Positions 35,870-47,732 of a DNA stretch of 64,000 nucleotides are shown piece by piece. Origin of the DNA: Argyresthia goedartella (taxonomy: Eukaryota; Arthropoda; Insecta; Lepidoptera; Argyresthiidae). A model generated the notes under the pieces. The model was given only the letters and a program-made list of their open reading frames with translations, was not told where the DNA came from and ran no database searches. The position numbers and the translations under genes are program-made. Position 1 is the stretch's first letter; each line of letters opens with the position of its first letter. The DNA is taken from the NCBI GenBank assembly GCA_949825045.1, contig OX463808.1:30503674-30567673 (forward strand), written 5' to 3'.

Positions 35870-37250
35870 TACTCCGAGCTGGCAAAGTGTATGGAGGACG
35901 TTATCACTACCTTCACCGATGGTATGGCCAGGTACGGGAAGGATCTACAGCTAGCTGCTGCCTCTCCCAGCCTTCAGGACATTGGCAGCCTGGCGCAGCA
36001 CTTTATCGATTAGCAGCTCGGCTAGCTGGTTCGACACTTACATAAGAGATCGGCAGCAGTGCGTAAGGTCCGAGGAGACATTAACCGAGTGGTGCCATCT
36101 TACTGCGGAGGTTCCTCAGGATGGTATTCTTTCCCCTCTTTTGTTCTCAGCCTTCATCAGCTGCATTTTGATGTTATCTCTTTTTAATATCATCTCTATG
36201 CTATTGATCTTCAGCTCTACCATCATTTTCTATTTAGTGCTGTGACTTCGGCTGTAGATGTGTTAAACGCTGGCCTCGAAAACATCTGGAGATGGGCATT
36301 GTCCTTTGGACTGCTCGTTAACCCCAGTAAGTCCCAGGCTATGTTTCTTGGATACAGGTACTGGTATTATCGCTTACAGTGACAAGAACAAAAACGTGGG
36401 GGTCATTTTTGATAGCCACCTATCCTGGTCAAAGCATGTCAGTGAGGTCAATAAGCGGCTCTTCGCCACTTTTCACTCACTAAGAAGACTCCAAAACTTC
36501 TTGCCACGTGAAAAGAAAATTAATCTCGCTCAATCCCTTCTCCTTCCGCTGATTGATTATGCTGATATTTGCTGGGCTAGCGCTTAAAAAAGAGCAACTG
36601 AACAAACCCGAGCGACTTCAGAATCTCGGAATTCGGTTCATCTTCGGACTGCGAAAGTTCGACCATGTGTAACAGGGTCGCAGGGAGTTAATGGCGGCCT
36701 ATTCGTCTTCGTTGGGCTACTCACATCTTCACTTTACTGTACAGCATCTTAACTAACCCCCGATATCCCAGCTTTCTGCGTGAACGCTTCCATCCGCAAC
36801 CTTTCGTCAAGTAGACCGCGTAGATCCCTCACGGCCTCGATGCTCTCCACTCCTCCTCCCAATACCATAGCTTACGAACATGGGTTCCGAATGTGGGCAA
36901 TCCATCTGTGGAACGCGCTCCAGGGACAGTCCATCTGTCTTTATCTTCAAGAATCGTCTGAAGGAGCATTAGCTGTCTCTTTCGTAAACTTAGGGATTTA
37001 ATATTTGGTATTATTTATTTATAAATATGTATTTTGTGTACGGTATTTATATTCTTCTATATTTTTAAATGCATGTATTATGTATATGTAGTTCAGTAAA
37101 AACACCTATTTATATTATTTACATATATTTCTGCACAAAGGTTTACCTGTCATTGCTTTCAAATTTATCATTTTCATCTTGGGTTTGCTGGAAGAAATCT
37201 CTTGTTAGAGATAAGCTTGCCTTTGTAAATGTCTTTTCTAAAAGCTTGTA
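35870..37250 (+). mobile_element. Jockey-like LINE fragment (RT), decayed
   Basis: Frameshifted translation shows SSASWFDTYIRDRQQCVRSE, EVPQDGILSPLLFSAFI (RT motif), NAGLENIWRWALSFGLLVNP SKSQAMFLG, KNVGVIFDSHLSWSKHVSEV NKRLFATFHSLRRLQNFLP and LLLPLIDYADICW, then a C-terminus (FRMWAIHLWNALQGQSICL). The FADD box region is damaged. The 3' UTR has the TTTGCTGGAAGAAATCTCTT motif at 37193. Confidence 0.82.
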
Positions 37251-37317
37251 ATGTGAAGTTTCATGTGCAGTAAAATATACGAAAAAATGAAAAAAATGGA
37301 TTTGGAAAGCTCTTGCA

Positions 37318-37680
37318 GTGGTGAAGTCGCAAGTTGATATTCTGGGTCTGGTGCTTGACAGGTGTGAACAGGTAATGCGGCGCATGATCCTTCCTGTCCA
37401 TGGCGTGGCTGAGGGACCGGATCAACAACCTGACGACGTGCTGTTTGCAGTGTTCTCTGGCCGCTTAAAGTCCTCCGATGAATGTCTTGGTGATCTGAAA
37501 GTGGTGCACCGCATGGGAGCGAAGGGGGCCAAGACTAGGCCCTACCTTGTGCGCTTTGAATCCCACAAAACACGCTCTGCTAAACTCCAGTCCATTGTCA
37601 ATTCTTTCAATATGCATATTCTTCCTCTCAAAGCTACTCATTGCCAACCACATTGCACTCCTTCTCTCCTTGACTCATGA
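37318..37680 (+). pseudogene. Retrotransposon ORF1-like fragment (unclassified)
   Basis: Frame 37318-37680 contains DVLFAVFSGRLKSSDECLGD, LKVVHRMGAKGAKTRPYLVR and FESHKTRSAKLQS. The VHRMG...K.RPY.VRF pattern is seen in ORF1-type proteins of insect LINEs. It sits between two Jockey-like RT fragments, which supports a LINE origin. Confidence 0.5.
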
Positions 37681-37804
37681 TATTTTCTAACTTGGACTAA
37701 GTTGCGACACATGGACAACTTAACTCTCCTTTCTCCTATCATGACCTGATTTACCTCTCATATCACAATCTCCAGATTTATCATCATTTTTCTCCCTCTC
37801 CCTG

Positions 37805-38168
37805 TCTCCGCCATAGGGATGTAAATGCCGATCTCGAGAAAATCAGGGACTGGGCCACTTCTTTTGGACTACTTGTCAACTCTAGTAATGCCCTGCGCAT
37901 TTCATTAGTGGTTCCAGGTTTTCCCCGTTACAGCCTCTTCCATAGCCCCCGTAACCTATGATTGAACCATAATCGTATCTATACTATGTACTAAGGCCAA
38001 AAATCAATGAGTTTTCTTCGATAACCAACGTCAGCGTTGTTTAATATATCCTGTCCATCCTTGGTTTGCTGTCAGAAATCTCTTTAGAGATAAGCTCGCC
38101 TTTGTACATGTAGTTTTCATTGTGATGTATATGTATCTTCTGTTATTGTGCAATAAAGTATAAAGTAT
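37805..38168 (+). mobile_element. Second Jockey-like LINE remnant (short RT piece and 3' UTR)
   Basis: NADLEKIRDWATSFGLLVNS at 37826-37885 parallels NAGLENIWRWALSFGLLVNP of the element upstream. After a gap, the 3' UTR motif TTTGCTGTCAGAAATCTCTT at 38064 is followed by CAATAAAGTATAAAGTATA. Internally deleted. Confidence 0.75.
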
Positions 38169-38859
38169 ACTTACTAAATAGTGTTCCAGTATCTTTGTTA
38201 CCAGAAAAAGGGATCACAATGCATACCCTAGATACATATCATACCGTTTCGGAAAGAAAGTTTCCAAAATTAGTGTAATTATCGAAGCACTTATTAGGAA
38301 TCATTCAACAATAACCAAATATTGCCTAAGTGTTGCGATACTGTAAATCCAACGTTCGTTTGATAGGTTATCGTTCAATGGTAGCAACAAAATTATATGG
38401 ATCAATAAATGGAAATTGTACTTTTTATTAATACTTGACTTAAAAATACGGTGTTTGGTAGCCAAAAACCACGGCAACAGTAGTGAGTGAGCACAACCTA
38501 CTAAGAGTATATACCTATTCTGTAGGTATTGGTTCATACCGCATGTTTAATAGTATTTAACACCTGACTGAATGATGGTGAGACTCTGTATATTGAGGCA
38601 ATTCTTGAAGGCCTACCTGAGTGGAAAGTAATGACACAGCAATGGAATATAAAGTGTGTGTTGAAAGATATGGCGTGGATTAACATTTCACTTTCAATCC
38701 CGTGGATCGGATGCACGCATCTGTGGTGTGGAGTGCCAAAGAATAAGAATTGAAGTAGCTAGAAGGACAGGTCTTACGTAGGTATTTAACTCTACACATA
38801 CACCTGTACATACCTGTGTCAAATGCACATTAAGATCATCGTGGGCCGCGCGTTTTGAG

Positions 38860-39600
38860 GTATCGGTTTTGTCATTCGCATCTGCAAACCGTTCAGCGAC
38901 CTGGTATGCATAAAGCAGGTTTATTGTGCGTATGTTAGGAGTATCTTGGAATATGCATCATGTATTTGGTCCCCGAACTATATTATATATATCCAACGTG
39001 TTAAGCGTATTCAATCCAAATTTTTTAAACACCTGAACAATAAGATCCCATATCCAGGGTCCCTCGTACGAGGAGTCCAGTCGGCTTCATCACCTCGCCA
39101 CTATTGAAGATCGCAGAGTATTATTGGATATGATGGTGCTCCACGATATCCTATCTGGTCGTCTGGATTCTCCTACGCTGCAAACCGAATTTTATTTTTG
39201 TGTTTCAAAACATCGTACTCGCTATACATCTAATAGGTTATTCTCCATCCCTCTCGCTCACCCCAATTATGCCCAAAATTCTACCATGGTTCGCTTCGCT
39301 TCTGAATTCAATAAAAAAAATAACGTTTCAACCTATTAAGCCAAGTTCCGTCAGGATATCATTAATGCCTTGATATGATGAGGGAAACAAGTGATTTAAC
39401 ACACATACACACTCACATACACGCCCTCACAACACAGTTATACTCCTCACATTGCACTTTGTCCTGTATATATTTATATTACGTACTTTCATGCATTAAT
39501 GTACTTATTATTCTTATTTTTTACTCACTTTTAATTCTATAAGTAGGTCACTTTTCTTTTTTAGGTTAGTTTCTTTATTCTTATTGCTAAGTTTTTTTTC
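38860..39600 (+). mobile_element. Jockey/CR1-like LINE 3' part
   Basis: Frameshifted C-terminal RT text: RSILEYASCIWSP-like, then IYIQRVKRIQSKFFKHLNNK, SRLHHLATIEDRRVLLDMMV, LHDILSGRLDSPTLQTEFYF and RFASEFNKKNNVSTY with stop near 39340. The 3' UTR has the same CACA-rich stretch as the LINE at 18361. Confidence 0.8.
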
Positions 39601-39696
39601 TACTTTTTTCCTGTATCTTCTGTGGATATCAGTAACTGGTTTTATTCTTGTATTGTTTACTATCTATATTATTTGCTGTTGATGTCCCAAATCGAC

Positions 39697-39940
39697 GACC
39701 CGAATGGCCGAGTCGGCAGTGACGCTGCCTACGAAACCAAGGGTTCGAGTCCCGGTGGGGGCAAATATTTGATTGATGAGAACGAATGTTTGTACCCTAG
39801 TCATGGTTGTTTATCTATCTAAGTATAATATTTATCTATATAAGTATGTGTATCGTTGGTTAGTAACAGAGATACAGGGAATCCTAGTTTGAGGCTAGAT
39901 CAATGTGTGTAAATGGTGTCCAAGGTTTTATTATTATTAT
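39697..39940 (+). mobile_element. tRNA-derived SINE, family 1, copy 3
   Basis: Same head and body as copy 1, with a short deletion just before box B (AAGGGTTCGAGTCCCGG at about 39740-39756) and a (TTA)n tail. Confidence 0.87.
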
Positions 39941-41213
39941 AAATATAATAAAATAAAATAAGGATCTGTCTAGGTACATAGGACTACACTACCTACTGCC
40001 ACAAAGAGCGACCACATCTACTTACTCGTGCCATAAATTCAATAAACCTGGGACTTTATTTCGAAAAAATATATGCGTTATTTATTTAAACCATCGAAAC
40101 AATTATTAAATTGAAGCCAAGTCATTATTGAGTAAAGCATAGTTATTAAAGCCAGTATGTCCATCAGTAGACAAAATTAAGCTAAAGAAGAAGTCAATGC
40201 TTTAAATGTGGAACCGTAATCCGTCTCTTCTGATACTCACCGATTTAATCTTTGGTTGTTATGTAACAGCCGATAAGTAATTGTTTAATCGCGATGCACC
40301 GACCACTTGCATTGGGATGAAAAAAAATTACACCATGCACTTACATTGGGTAACCCAGTATGTTGACCCGGACTTAAGTTTCGTAATCTACTTTAAAAAG
40401 GCAATGGGATATTTTATATAAATTGATGAACCGAACCGGCCTCAGCGCAACCTTCTTAAATTAAAATGAGTGATGTTTGAAATGATAACTATTTATATCA
40501 AAGACTTCATATGTAATGCTGACTGTTTGTTGTATTTTTATTTTTATTAATGAGAATATTTTCTATTGTTGTCGTGAAACAGTAGTAGCTATAACCCGTC
40601 GCTTTCTCCAGAGTTAATTTTAAAACTGTAGCACAATTCTTGGAAGCGGTATCACTGAGAAAATCGGAAATGTCTGTGGGTATTATTTTATGGAAAGGCG
40701 AGCTTACTGACAACTACCCATTAAGAAGACGATGCGATCGCTCAAAATAGTTTAATATAGTATAATACACTCGGTCGGGAGAATACTGTGATCTGCAATA
40801 AAGCCTGTATAGCCTTATATTAGCATTTTTTGTCTGATCGGCATAAAAGGCTAGTTACGTTTAAATGAGAGACTCAGACCCGTGGGAAAGGAGATGATCG
40901 GTTCAAATTTGCGCCAAAACAAGAATAGTGGATGGGAGATAGCACAAAACTGCTGCTTTGGGCATTGTAATCCGGCGGCGTGTCGATGGCAATCAGCGTG
41001 AAACTTCTTTGACGCTTCCTTTTTGCGTAAGATCCTGAACTGTTTGTTGCTGGTCGAAGTTTATAAAAAGAGTTCTCTAGCAAAAAGTTTGTATCAATTT
41101 TCATTCTTCCATTTTGAAATAGTTTAGGATCTACAGGAGGTCCGTAATCTTTATGCTTCCTTTGTGAAATCTATAAATTCTCCTTTTTAAATGGAAGGGG
41201 CAGCTGGTTTATC

Positions 41214-41475
41214 AGGGTTCCGTACCCGAAGGGTGCCAAACGGGACCCCATTAGTAAGCCTTGCTGTCCGTCCGTCCGTCAGCGGGCTGAATCTCATGAA
41301 CCGTAATAGGTAGAGAGTTGAAATGTCGTGAAGTGTCGTGTCGTGTCGAGTCACAGAATGTGTATTTCTGTTGCCGCTACAGCAAGAAATAATTAACTAC
41401 ACGAGATTTTATAAATGAAAGGGGGGTCGCCATACAAGATGTTTTATTTTGCTTTACGTGTCATTACCGGTCCCG
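41214..41475 (+). repeat. GGGTTCCGTACCC family repeat, copy 3
   Basis: Starts GGGTTCCGTACCCGAAGGGT; contains GTCCGTCCGTC and AATCTCATGAACCGTAATAG. The central part carries a local GTGTCGTG duplication, and the 3' GAGTC-CTCGC end is lost. Confidence 0.8.
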
Positions 41476-41798
41476 GAACGACCGCTTATTTGTAGAAATT
41501 GTTAAATAAAATCTCGACAAAACTGTTACCGACTTCCTTTATTACACGCAGTATTTAACTTAGAAATAAAAGCGTTGTTCCCAGTATGCCTATTTTCAGA
41601 TGAAATTATGCTATGAGAACAAATGATGCGCTTTCATTTACAAGTTACTTTTAGTCTTGATTTCTCGATTTTTTTTCAATTCTCGATTATCAATTCACTT
41701 AATGCATCAAAGTCGCATCAAAAGGTCGATCAGTCGGTTGACATCAAATCCGAGCTATCTTAAGTAAACTTCCCTTATCGTGCCGTAAAGCGGACCTC

Positions 41799-41882
41799 TT
41801 GAGGCCATTCCTACCTATCCTATAGTATCTGCACGTTATCTTGAGGCCATTCCTACCTATCCTATAGTATCTGCACGTTATC
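41799..41882 (+). repeat. Perfect 42-bp tandem duplication
   Basis: Two identical units, 41799-41840 and 41841-41882, beginning TTGAGGCCATTCCTACCTAT. Confidence 0.92.
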
Positions 41883-42049
41883 TTCACAGGTGCGTGATTA
41901 TTTCGTCACATTTACATGAACCTTATGGATTGAAAAGTAGGTAAATTAAGAAGTAGGTTTTTGTGGTTATTTTCCCAGACAGTTTCCAAAGCACGTTTAC
42001 TAATATAGGCGATGTTGTTCTACCTGGTTAGTCAAAAGCCAATAGTCAA

Positions 42050-42160
42050 AATTTCTTTGTTACTGTAGATATTTACATATACTTAGCAGACGTAATTTTT
42101 GCTTCTTCTTTACATTGGACCACTGTGGGAGAAGAATTTAGAAGAACTATTTTAAGACGC
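42050..42160 (-). mobile_element. LINE 3'-end fragment (antisense)
   Basis: TTACTGTAGATATTTACATA then ACTTAGCAGACG and CTACATTGGACCACTGTGGG-like text recur at 42541-42615. That second copy is preceded by (TCAAAG)n, which in reverse is a LINE 3' tail. Confidence 0.6.
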
Positions 42161-42508
42161 AAGAACCATACCAATAGTTTTTTTTAGATCGTAAGCAATA
42201 GCAAGGCTTAGGTGAAAAACATGAATTTAGTATTATTTTTCACCTAAAACTTTTTTCTCATACACTTTATTTTTTCATTCAGTTCCCATTGACCTACAGA
42301 TTGTTGTTTTGTAAAGTTTCGCCCAACTCAGGAGTGGTTATTGAAACGACACTTAATAATATTAAAAACAGTGAAATCACCTAAAATCATTTAAATGTGG
42401 CCTTACTCCTATCGCTTGCTAACGCGCTCTCAATATCGGGCACTCGCTCGGCGCACGCGCTTAGTGGACCGGCCGGGCGTTTCCGCACGTTGCGGTTATT
42501 TCAGGATA

Positions 42509-42640
42509 AATTCAAAGTCAAAGTCAAAGTCAAAGTACTTTATTACTGTAGATATTTACATATACTTAGCAAACGACATTTTTTGCCTCTTCTCTACATT
42601 GGACCACTGTGGGAGAGAAGGGCGTAGAAACTCCCACAGA
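42509..42640 (-). mobile_element. LINE 3' end with (CTTTGA)n tail (antisense)
   Basis: (TCAAAG)n at about 42515-42537 followed by TTTATTACTGTAGATATTTA and ACATTGGACCACTGTGGGAG. On the (-) strand this is a 3' UTR end plus hexamer tail like that of the LINE ending at 18684. The upstream CpG-rich frame 42395-42520 is not supported as a gene. Confidence 0.6.
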
Positions 42641-43689
42641 TTGATTTTTAGATCTCTTTTAAAAATAGTTTGTGCTTAACTAATACAATTATGTTTTTAT
42701 TTTATTTAATAAGCAGGCAATAATAAATAATTACAAAATTATTAACAGCGAGGTCTGTGTTGATTTGAACACGGCTATTAGTGAATCAAAATATAGGGAA
42801 AAATTAAACTATTTTTTTAGTTTCAAGCGACACGTAAACTATCGTCCCTTAGTCGGGCGTAACTTTACAAAACAACTTCCTGTATAATGTTTTCAAATAT
42901 ACACATGGAAGGAAAAGGATATCTTCAACTATATTTTTTTCGGGATTTCGGAAGTGTCTCCTTTAAAGATTGGAATTTGAAAATACCTAGTGTCTTTAGG
43001 TTTTCCCTATTAGAATCGTCCTCTACCAGTAATGTACATTCTGGATCATGACATACCTACCGATATTTGTAAGACCAGGACATGGCAGTATTTAGAGTTG
43101 TTTCTATGTTGTTTTAGATTTTGTACTATCTCACTTTTCATTTACAACACAGCGATTCTATTTACTACTTTTCACCTTGGGCAATCGAGGGAGGGTATCT
43201 TAATTTCTATTGCTACTATCTTATACTGATTATACCTCACTATTTTTAGAATAGCGTCAACAAAGTACAGAATGTTGACAAGATTACACTTCTAAGTTAT
43301 AACACGTAGAATTTCTCCATTATGTAAAATTTATATTTTACCTTATCGTAATTGATTTGCATTAGACCTCACAGCGAATCTTAAAGTCATGTGAGGTTTA
43401 TCTTAATATTTTGAATGTTGCTGATCGATAGGTAAGTATTCTGCCGTTGGCTGGTCCAAGATATGGAGGCTATCGTTTCGAAACTGCCATATTATCAGCT
43501 ATCGACTAAGCAACTGTCCTAATAATCATAATTCCCCAATCAAATAACCATTGTAATCAAATTCATCATGAACTATGACACGACAAAGGCCCAATACCAA
43601 AAAGTTTAGTAACAGTAGCAAAACAAGTATCTAATAATGCCACAGATTAATTACAATGCCGGTTCACTTGCGTCCTTGATCTGGTTCCG

Positions 43690-44340
43690 TGAGCGTCACA
43701 GACTCAATGACATTTGACAGCTCCGGCCTTGAGCTCTGAGGTGCGCGTGCGTCGCCTGTGGTTACGAAACGGATCATGATGAGGTGCTTAAAGGTATTCT
43801 ATTCGAAGCTATTCATACGTAAACGTTAGTGATAGTGCATTGAAGCGAAAATACTGCTTGTATCGTTAACGTACTGTTGAGATCTATTTACTAGAACCAG
43901 CGATTCGGATTTTGGCCTTAACTATTCTCACGGAGAAATTATCCATCAATAACGACTCTGATGGATATCGACGATGAAATTAGTGAGTGTATTTTCACTC
44001 GCAATTTATCTTAGAGGTAAGAAACAATACTATCGATTATAGCAAGTCCCAGCAAAATCGAAAGTGATCGATCGATTTTCGAGTTACGAATTAAATGTCA
44101 CATCTCTACCTCGCCCACACTGCCGCGCTCAAGGCCGAACTGACTCCTACGCCCCACTTTGGAGAAAGGAGCCCATTGTAGTACCTGCGCGCGCCATCCA
44201 TCCATGTTATCGCATCAATTGAATTGGTCGCGGCTGCCATGACGCCTGATGATGCTCGTGGTTATCACGTTAGCTGGTGTGTGGTGGATGACTGCAATTG
44301 GTGTGACTCTGCCCTTTAAAATGAAATTTAATTTTTGGAC
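43690..44340 (+). promoter_or_regulatory. GC-richer block with a possible short first exon
   Basis: Against a very AT-rich background this stretch has several CG-rich patches (43730-43770, 44100-44250). At 43961 ATGGATATCGACGATGAAAT TA is followed by GTGAGT, which would make a 22-base initiating exon (MDIDDEI plus one base) with a consensus donor. No downstream exon was identified, so this is only a candidate alternative start of some gene. Confidence 0.22.
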
Positions 44341-45500
44341 CTACCCTTGCAACGGTATTTAGACCAGTGGGCTGTTTTGTGTTTTGACTTACTCAGGGGC
44401 TGTGAAATCGTGTCAAATAAGAATATCAAGGTTAATTACGGATTATGTATATGAAAAAAGCCAAAGCCATTATTAATCTTTATGAACTTAGTCGATCATT
44501 TCATTAAAATTAACCTTCATATACATACTTAATTTATTTTGTGGCGACCTTTCAAGGATAGTCTACCATTCTTTTGAAACACAAAAAAAAATGCAAACTG
44601 ATAGTTAGCTTACCTCCAAATAATTACCAGTAATCATTTTTAAGAGAATGACAAGAAAAACCTTTGTCCGTTATGGAAGAAGTAAAACAAAATTACACGG
44701 TTAATAAGGTCGTTTCGTTGGACTGTTCTATATGTAAAAAAATCTTGATGTCATGGCTAATGACTCCCCATTGGATCCGGTGCTTCCATCAGGGTCGCTT
44801 CCTGGTCCCTAATCTGTTGGATCTTCGTTAAAAAGCATGGATGGATTAAGTTTTACATAACTAAGATTTCATTTTGTGACTCCCAAAATTCGTTCTATCT
44901 TTCACCTCCTTCTTTCGGATTTAATTACCACTTTTTAACAATGGAACGATGAAAAGTTTTAAGAAATCAAATTCTTAATTAAAACATTAATTAATTCTAA
45001 ATAAAACATCATCATTGAATTTAATTTGTAACTACGCCATCCCGAACGTCCTTGCGGTCAATATTGAGGATTGTGTTTCAGAATCACGTGGTCATCTAAT
45101 ATGAGTCTGCAGGTCTGCACTCTTACTTAGGTAGATACTTTGTGGTTTGTGCCTTGATCACTATATTTTTGTAGTACCTTTCCATGTATCCCACAAAAAC
45201 CGTGCACTTTTAAGGACAATCCATACATCCTCGAAAACTTTTACATTAGTAACTTACGTAGTCTAAAGAATGTACCAATTAATTTTCTTTAGTCCACGTT
45301 TTTGCTGTGGTGATGCCCCAAGTATTCTACAGCCAGCAAAAGCCCTGCTTTCGACCATGAGGTTCGACATTGTTGGTGGTTACCCGCTCTGTTGCAGATT
45401 GGAGTCCGGGTACTATTCGTAACCGCAGCCGCAAGCAGACTCACGTTTCTATCGATAGATTGTTAATGTCGGACGATTCTGTTTTACTATCCCCGACGAC
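44341..45500. other. Stretch without recognisable genes
   Basis: AT-rich, no supported reading frames or repeats. Confidence 0.4.
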
Positions 45501-45680
45501 AAAAAGAGGGGTGCTATAAATTTAAACTGTGTCTCGGCCGGTGTGTCTGTATGTCTGTCCGTGGCACCCTATCGGTCAAACGGATGGTCATAATATATTG
45601 TGTATGGTAAGTGGTAGTAGACTTCCCTACGATGGTTCTTAGATATGTTTTATGAAAATCGGTTCCGTGGTTCGAAAGTT
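45490..45680 (+). repeat. Dispersed repeat with CCCCGACGACAAAAAGAGGG start
   Basis: The text ATCCCCGACGACAAAAAGAG, GGTGTGTCTGTATGTCTGTC, AAACGGATG and TATGAAAATCGGTTC resembles a dispersed repeat common in Lepidoptera (…AAAGAGGGGTGTTATAAG…GTCTGTCTGTC…). Single copy here. Confidence 0.55.
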
Positions 45681-45778
45681 ATCAAGGTGTGAACCAAGCA
45701 TATCAAGGAAACGAATGAACCAAATTGTAGACTTATAAGGTTTCTTTGGGGTGTCGGGGGTGTTTCAAATTTATAGTT

Positions 45779-45803
45779 ATTAAAGGTTTCATCTAATAAT
45801 CGA
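45779..45803 (+). repeat. Target-site duplication, left flank of composite element copy 2
   Basis: 25 bases starting ATTAAAGGTTTCATCTAATA recur without mismatch at 49957-49981. Confidence 0.92.
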
Positions 45804-46057
45804 GTGGCGTTTGTGTTGCCGGACCGAACGGACGTGTCCCCCCGAGATCTCCCAAACGCATTTAAACAAACAATAGTTTTCATCCCCGGCGCGCGCCTTT
45901 TGTTCTGCCTCCGGAGGCCCGAAAACGAGCCTGGCTTATACCGCGTGTTACTGTAAGGGTTACCTGGGGAATGTGCGTGATCCATCTAGGCACCCCATCT
46001 GTGCAATACCACGCATTTCAGTGATTGTGATGTTACTAGTGCGGTCAAGTGTAATGA

Positions 46058-46264
46058 ATGCCCAGAGAACTGCGCGATACTCTTAGGCATCCCATCTGTG
46101 CAAGCCCTAGAATTTATTCTAGGCCAGGTGCACGTCTGAGCCACGCAGCGACAGGCCGGCAGCGAGCGACGCCTACGCAACACACCCTCAACGCTACTGC
46201 CTCCACCACCACCGCCGCTAAACACACCAACCCGGTGAGATCATTCCGATTAGGACATCATTGA
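46058..46264 (+). other. Short reading frame in composite element 5' region
   Basis: 68 codons starting MPRELRDTLRHPICASPRIY, rich in Ala, Thr, Arg and His. Kept open in both copies (copy 1: 19807-19601 on -) with a single visible replacement (PVRSF versus LVRSF). No domain recognised; conservation may simply reflect recent duplication. Confidence 0.3.
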
Positions 46265-46762
46265 TAGTGATTACCTACCTCTAACTTTATTTCTCTCAGC
46301 ACCACTCGCCGCCTGACAATGATAAACCACCACTTACCGCGGCCGCGGTCGCCCCTATTGACTAAGGCATAATCACATTTATAGGTGCGTCATAGGCAGG
46401 ATATAACAATTCCCTACCTACGCAATATCAAAATCAACTAATAAAACATTATTATAGCTACATATACTTATATTGCTTTGCCTGAAAATAAATTCGAGAT
46501 AATTCTCCTCGAGATTTATTTTCTCCTCATCTTCGAAAGACCATTCAAAACAGTCATTAACAATAACCATCCACTAAACCCTGAAACTCAGTGAATAAGC
46601 CAACCCAAAACTTAACAATCCTAGAATTATTTTTATGTAGCTAAACTGCAAATATACTAAACCTGACAATAAACAAAAACTAAACAAGTGCAGGCCATAA
46701 AAATGCCATCTCACCAAACTCCCAGAAACTAGACAAAACAATTGACTGCTATTTAGGAACAA

Positions 46763-46960
46763 TTGAAAAAGCTCCGAAGCACAAAAGGCTCACAACGTTC
46801 CCTCACACATCTGGCACCCATTCTATGGTGTCAGCCCATCTTGGAAATACCGGGAAACATAAGAATAAAAATAGATCGTAAAAAGCCAAACAGCGTCTCT
46901 CATCATACCGGCCGTACACCTCTTAGAAACAACCCACACACACACATTCACATTAGCTAA
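46763..46960 (+). other. Short reading frame upstream of OTU domain in composite element
   Basis: 65 codons beginning MKKLRSTKGSQRSLTHLAPI, basic, identical in copy 1 (19102-18905 on -). No domain recognised. Probably a leftover of the ancestral ORF1 or leader. Confidence 0.3.
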
Positions 46961-47012
46961 AATACCACGAGGCTTTCTTCTGTAGTAATATCTCACAATC
47001 TAAACTCTACCA

Positions 47013-47294
47013 ATGCCCAGAGATGGAAACTGCCTGTTCCATGCAATTGCAGACAAAATCAACCATCTGTTTGGAGCGACATTCAACCATACCCACATCA
47101 GAAGCGACTTAGCTAGATACGTGGAAGCTAACAGCAATTATCCACGCATCAAACATGCGATCGACGCACCAAACGCAGAAGCTTTCACTGAGTACATAAA
47201 AAATCTCCACATACAGGGCACGTGGGGCGGTGAAGAAATTATCATAGCAGCCGCGGAGTTCTACGTAATAAGTGTAGCGATCCATCATACCTAA
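47013..47294 (+). pseudogene. OTU-type cysteine protease domain 1 (element-encoded)
   Basis: The frame reads MPRDGNCLFHAIADKINHLF, then ATFNHTHIRSDLARYVEANS, NYPRIKHAIDAPNAEAFTEY, IKNLHIQGTWGGEEIIIAAA and EFYVISVAIHHT, stop. DGNCLFxAIAD carries the OTU catalytic Asp and Cys; W-G(G/A)-E-E-I-x-x-A-A is the second OTU motif. The catalytic His strand (HYDSV) is missing because the frame stops first. In copy 1 the same region is cut by a LINE. OTU proteases are deubiquitinases and also occur inside some non-LTR retrotransposons. Confidence 0.8.
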
Positions 47295-47732
47295 ATACAA
47301 AACTAAACAGGAACCTACCCAATAATAGTAAAACAAAACATAACCATTTCTAACTTTATCCGGTCCGACAAGCCCACAAAAATAAAACAATAATGCAAGC
47401 CCGTCTACTACATAACTGCATATTCTGAGAAATAGCGAGAAACAGCAAACAATTGCACATCATAAAAGGATAATTTCACCATCTTCCAGAAAACAGGCAA
47501 TTAACAAAAGACTTCCACTGATGAACAATAACAACAATAAAATCGGAAACTTTTTGTCCTAAGCGGCTCTCTACCGAGAATAAGGGCGCACGAAGATACG
47601 CACAAACTTTGACAATCGCAACCCGTACGATCTGTTAATCGTAGACAAAGGTAGTTCAAATAAATCACGCTATATCTAAGTTCTTTCTTTCAACAACATC
47701 CCAAGAACATAACCTAATGGAAGCCTTACCAA

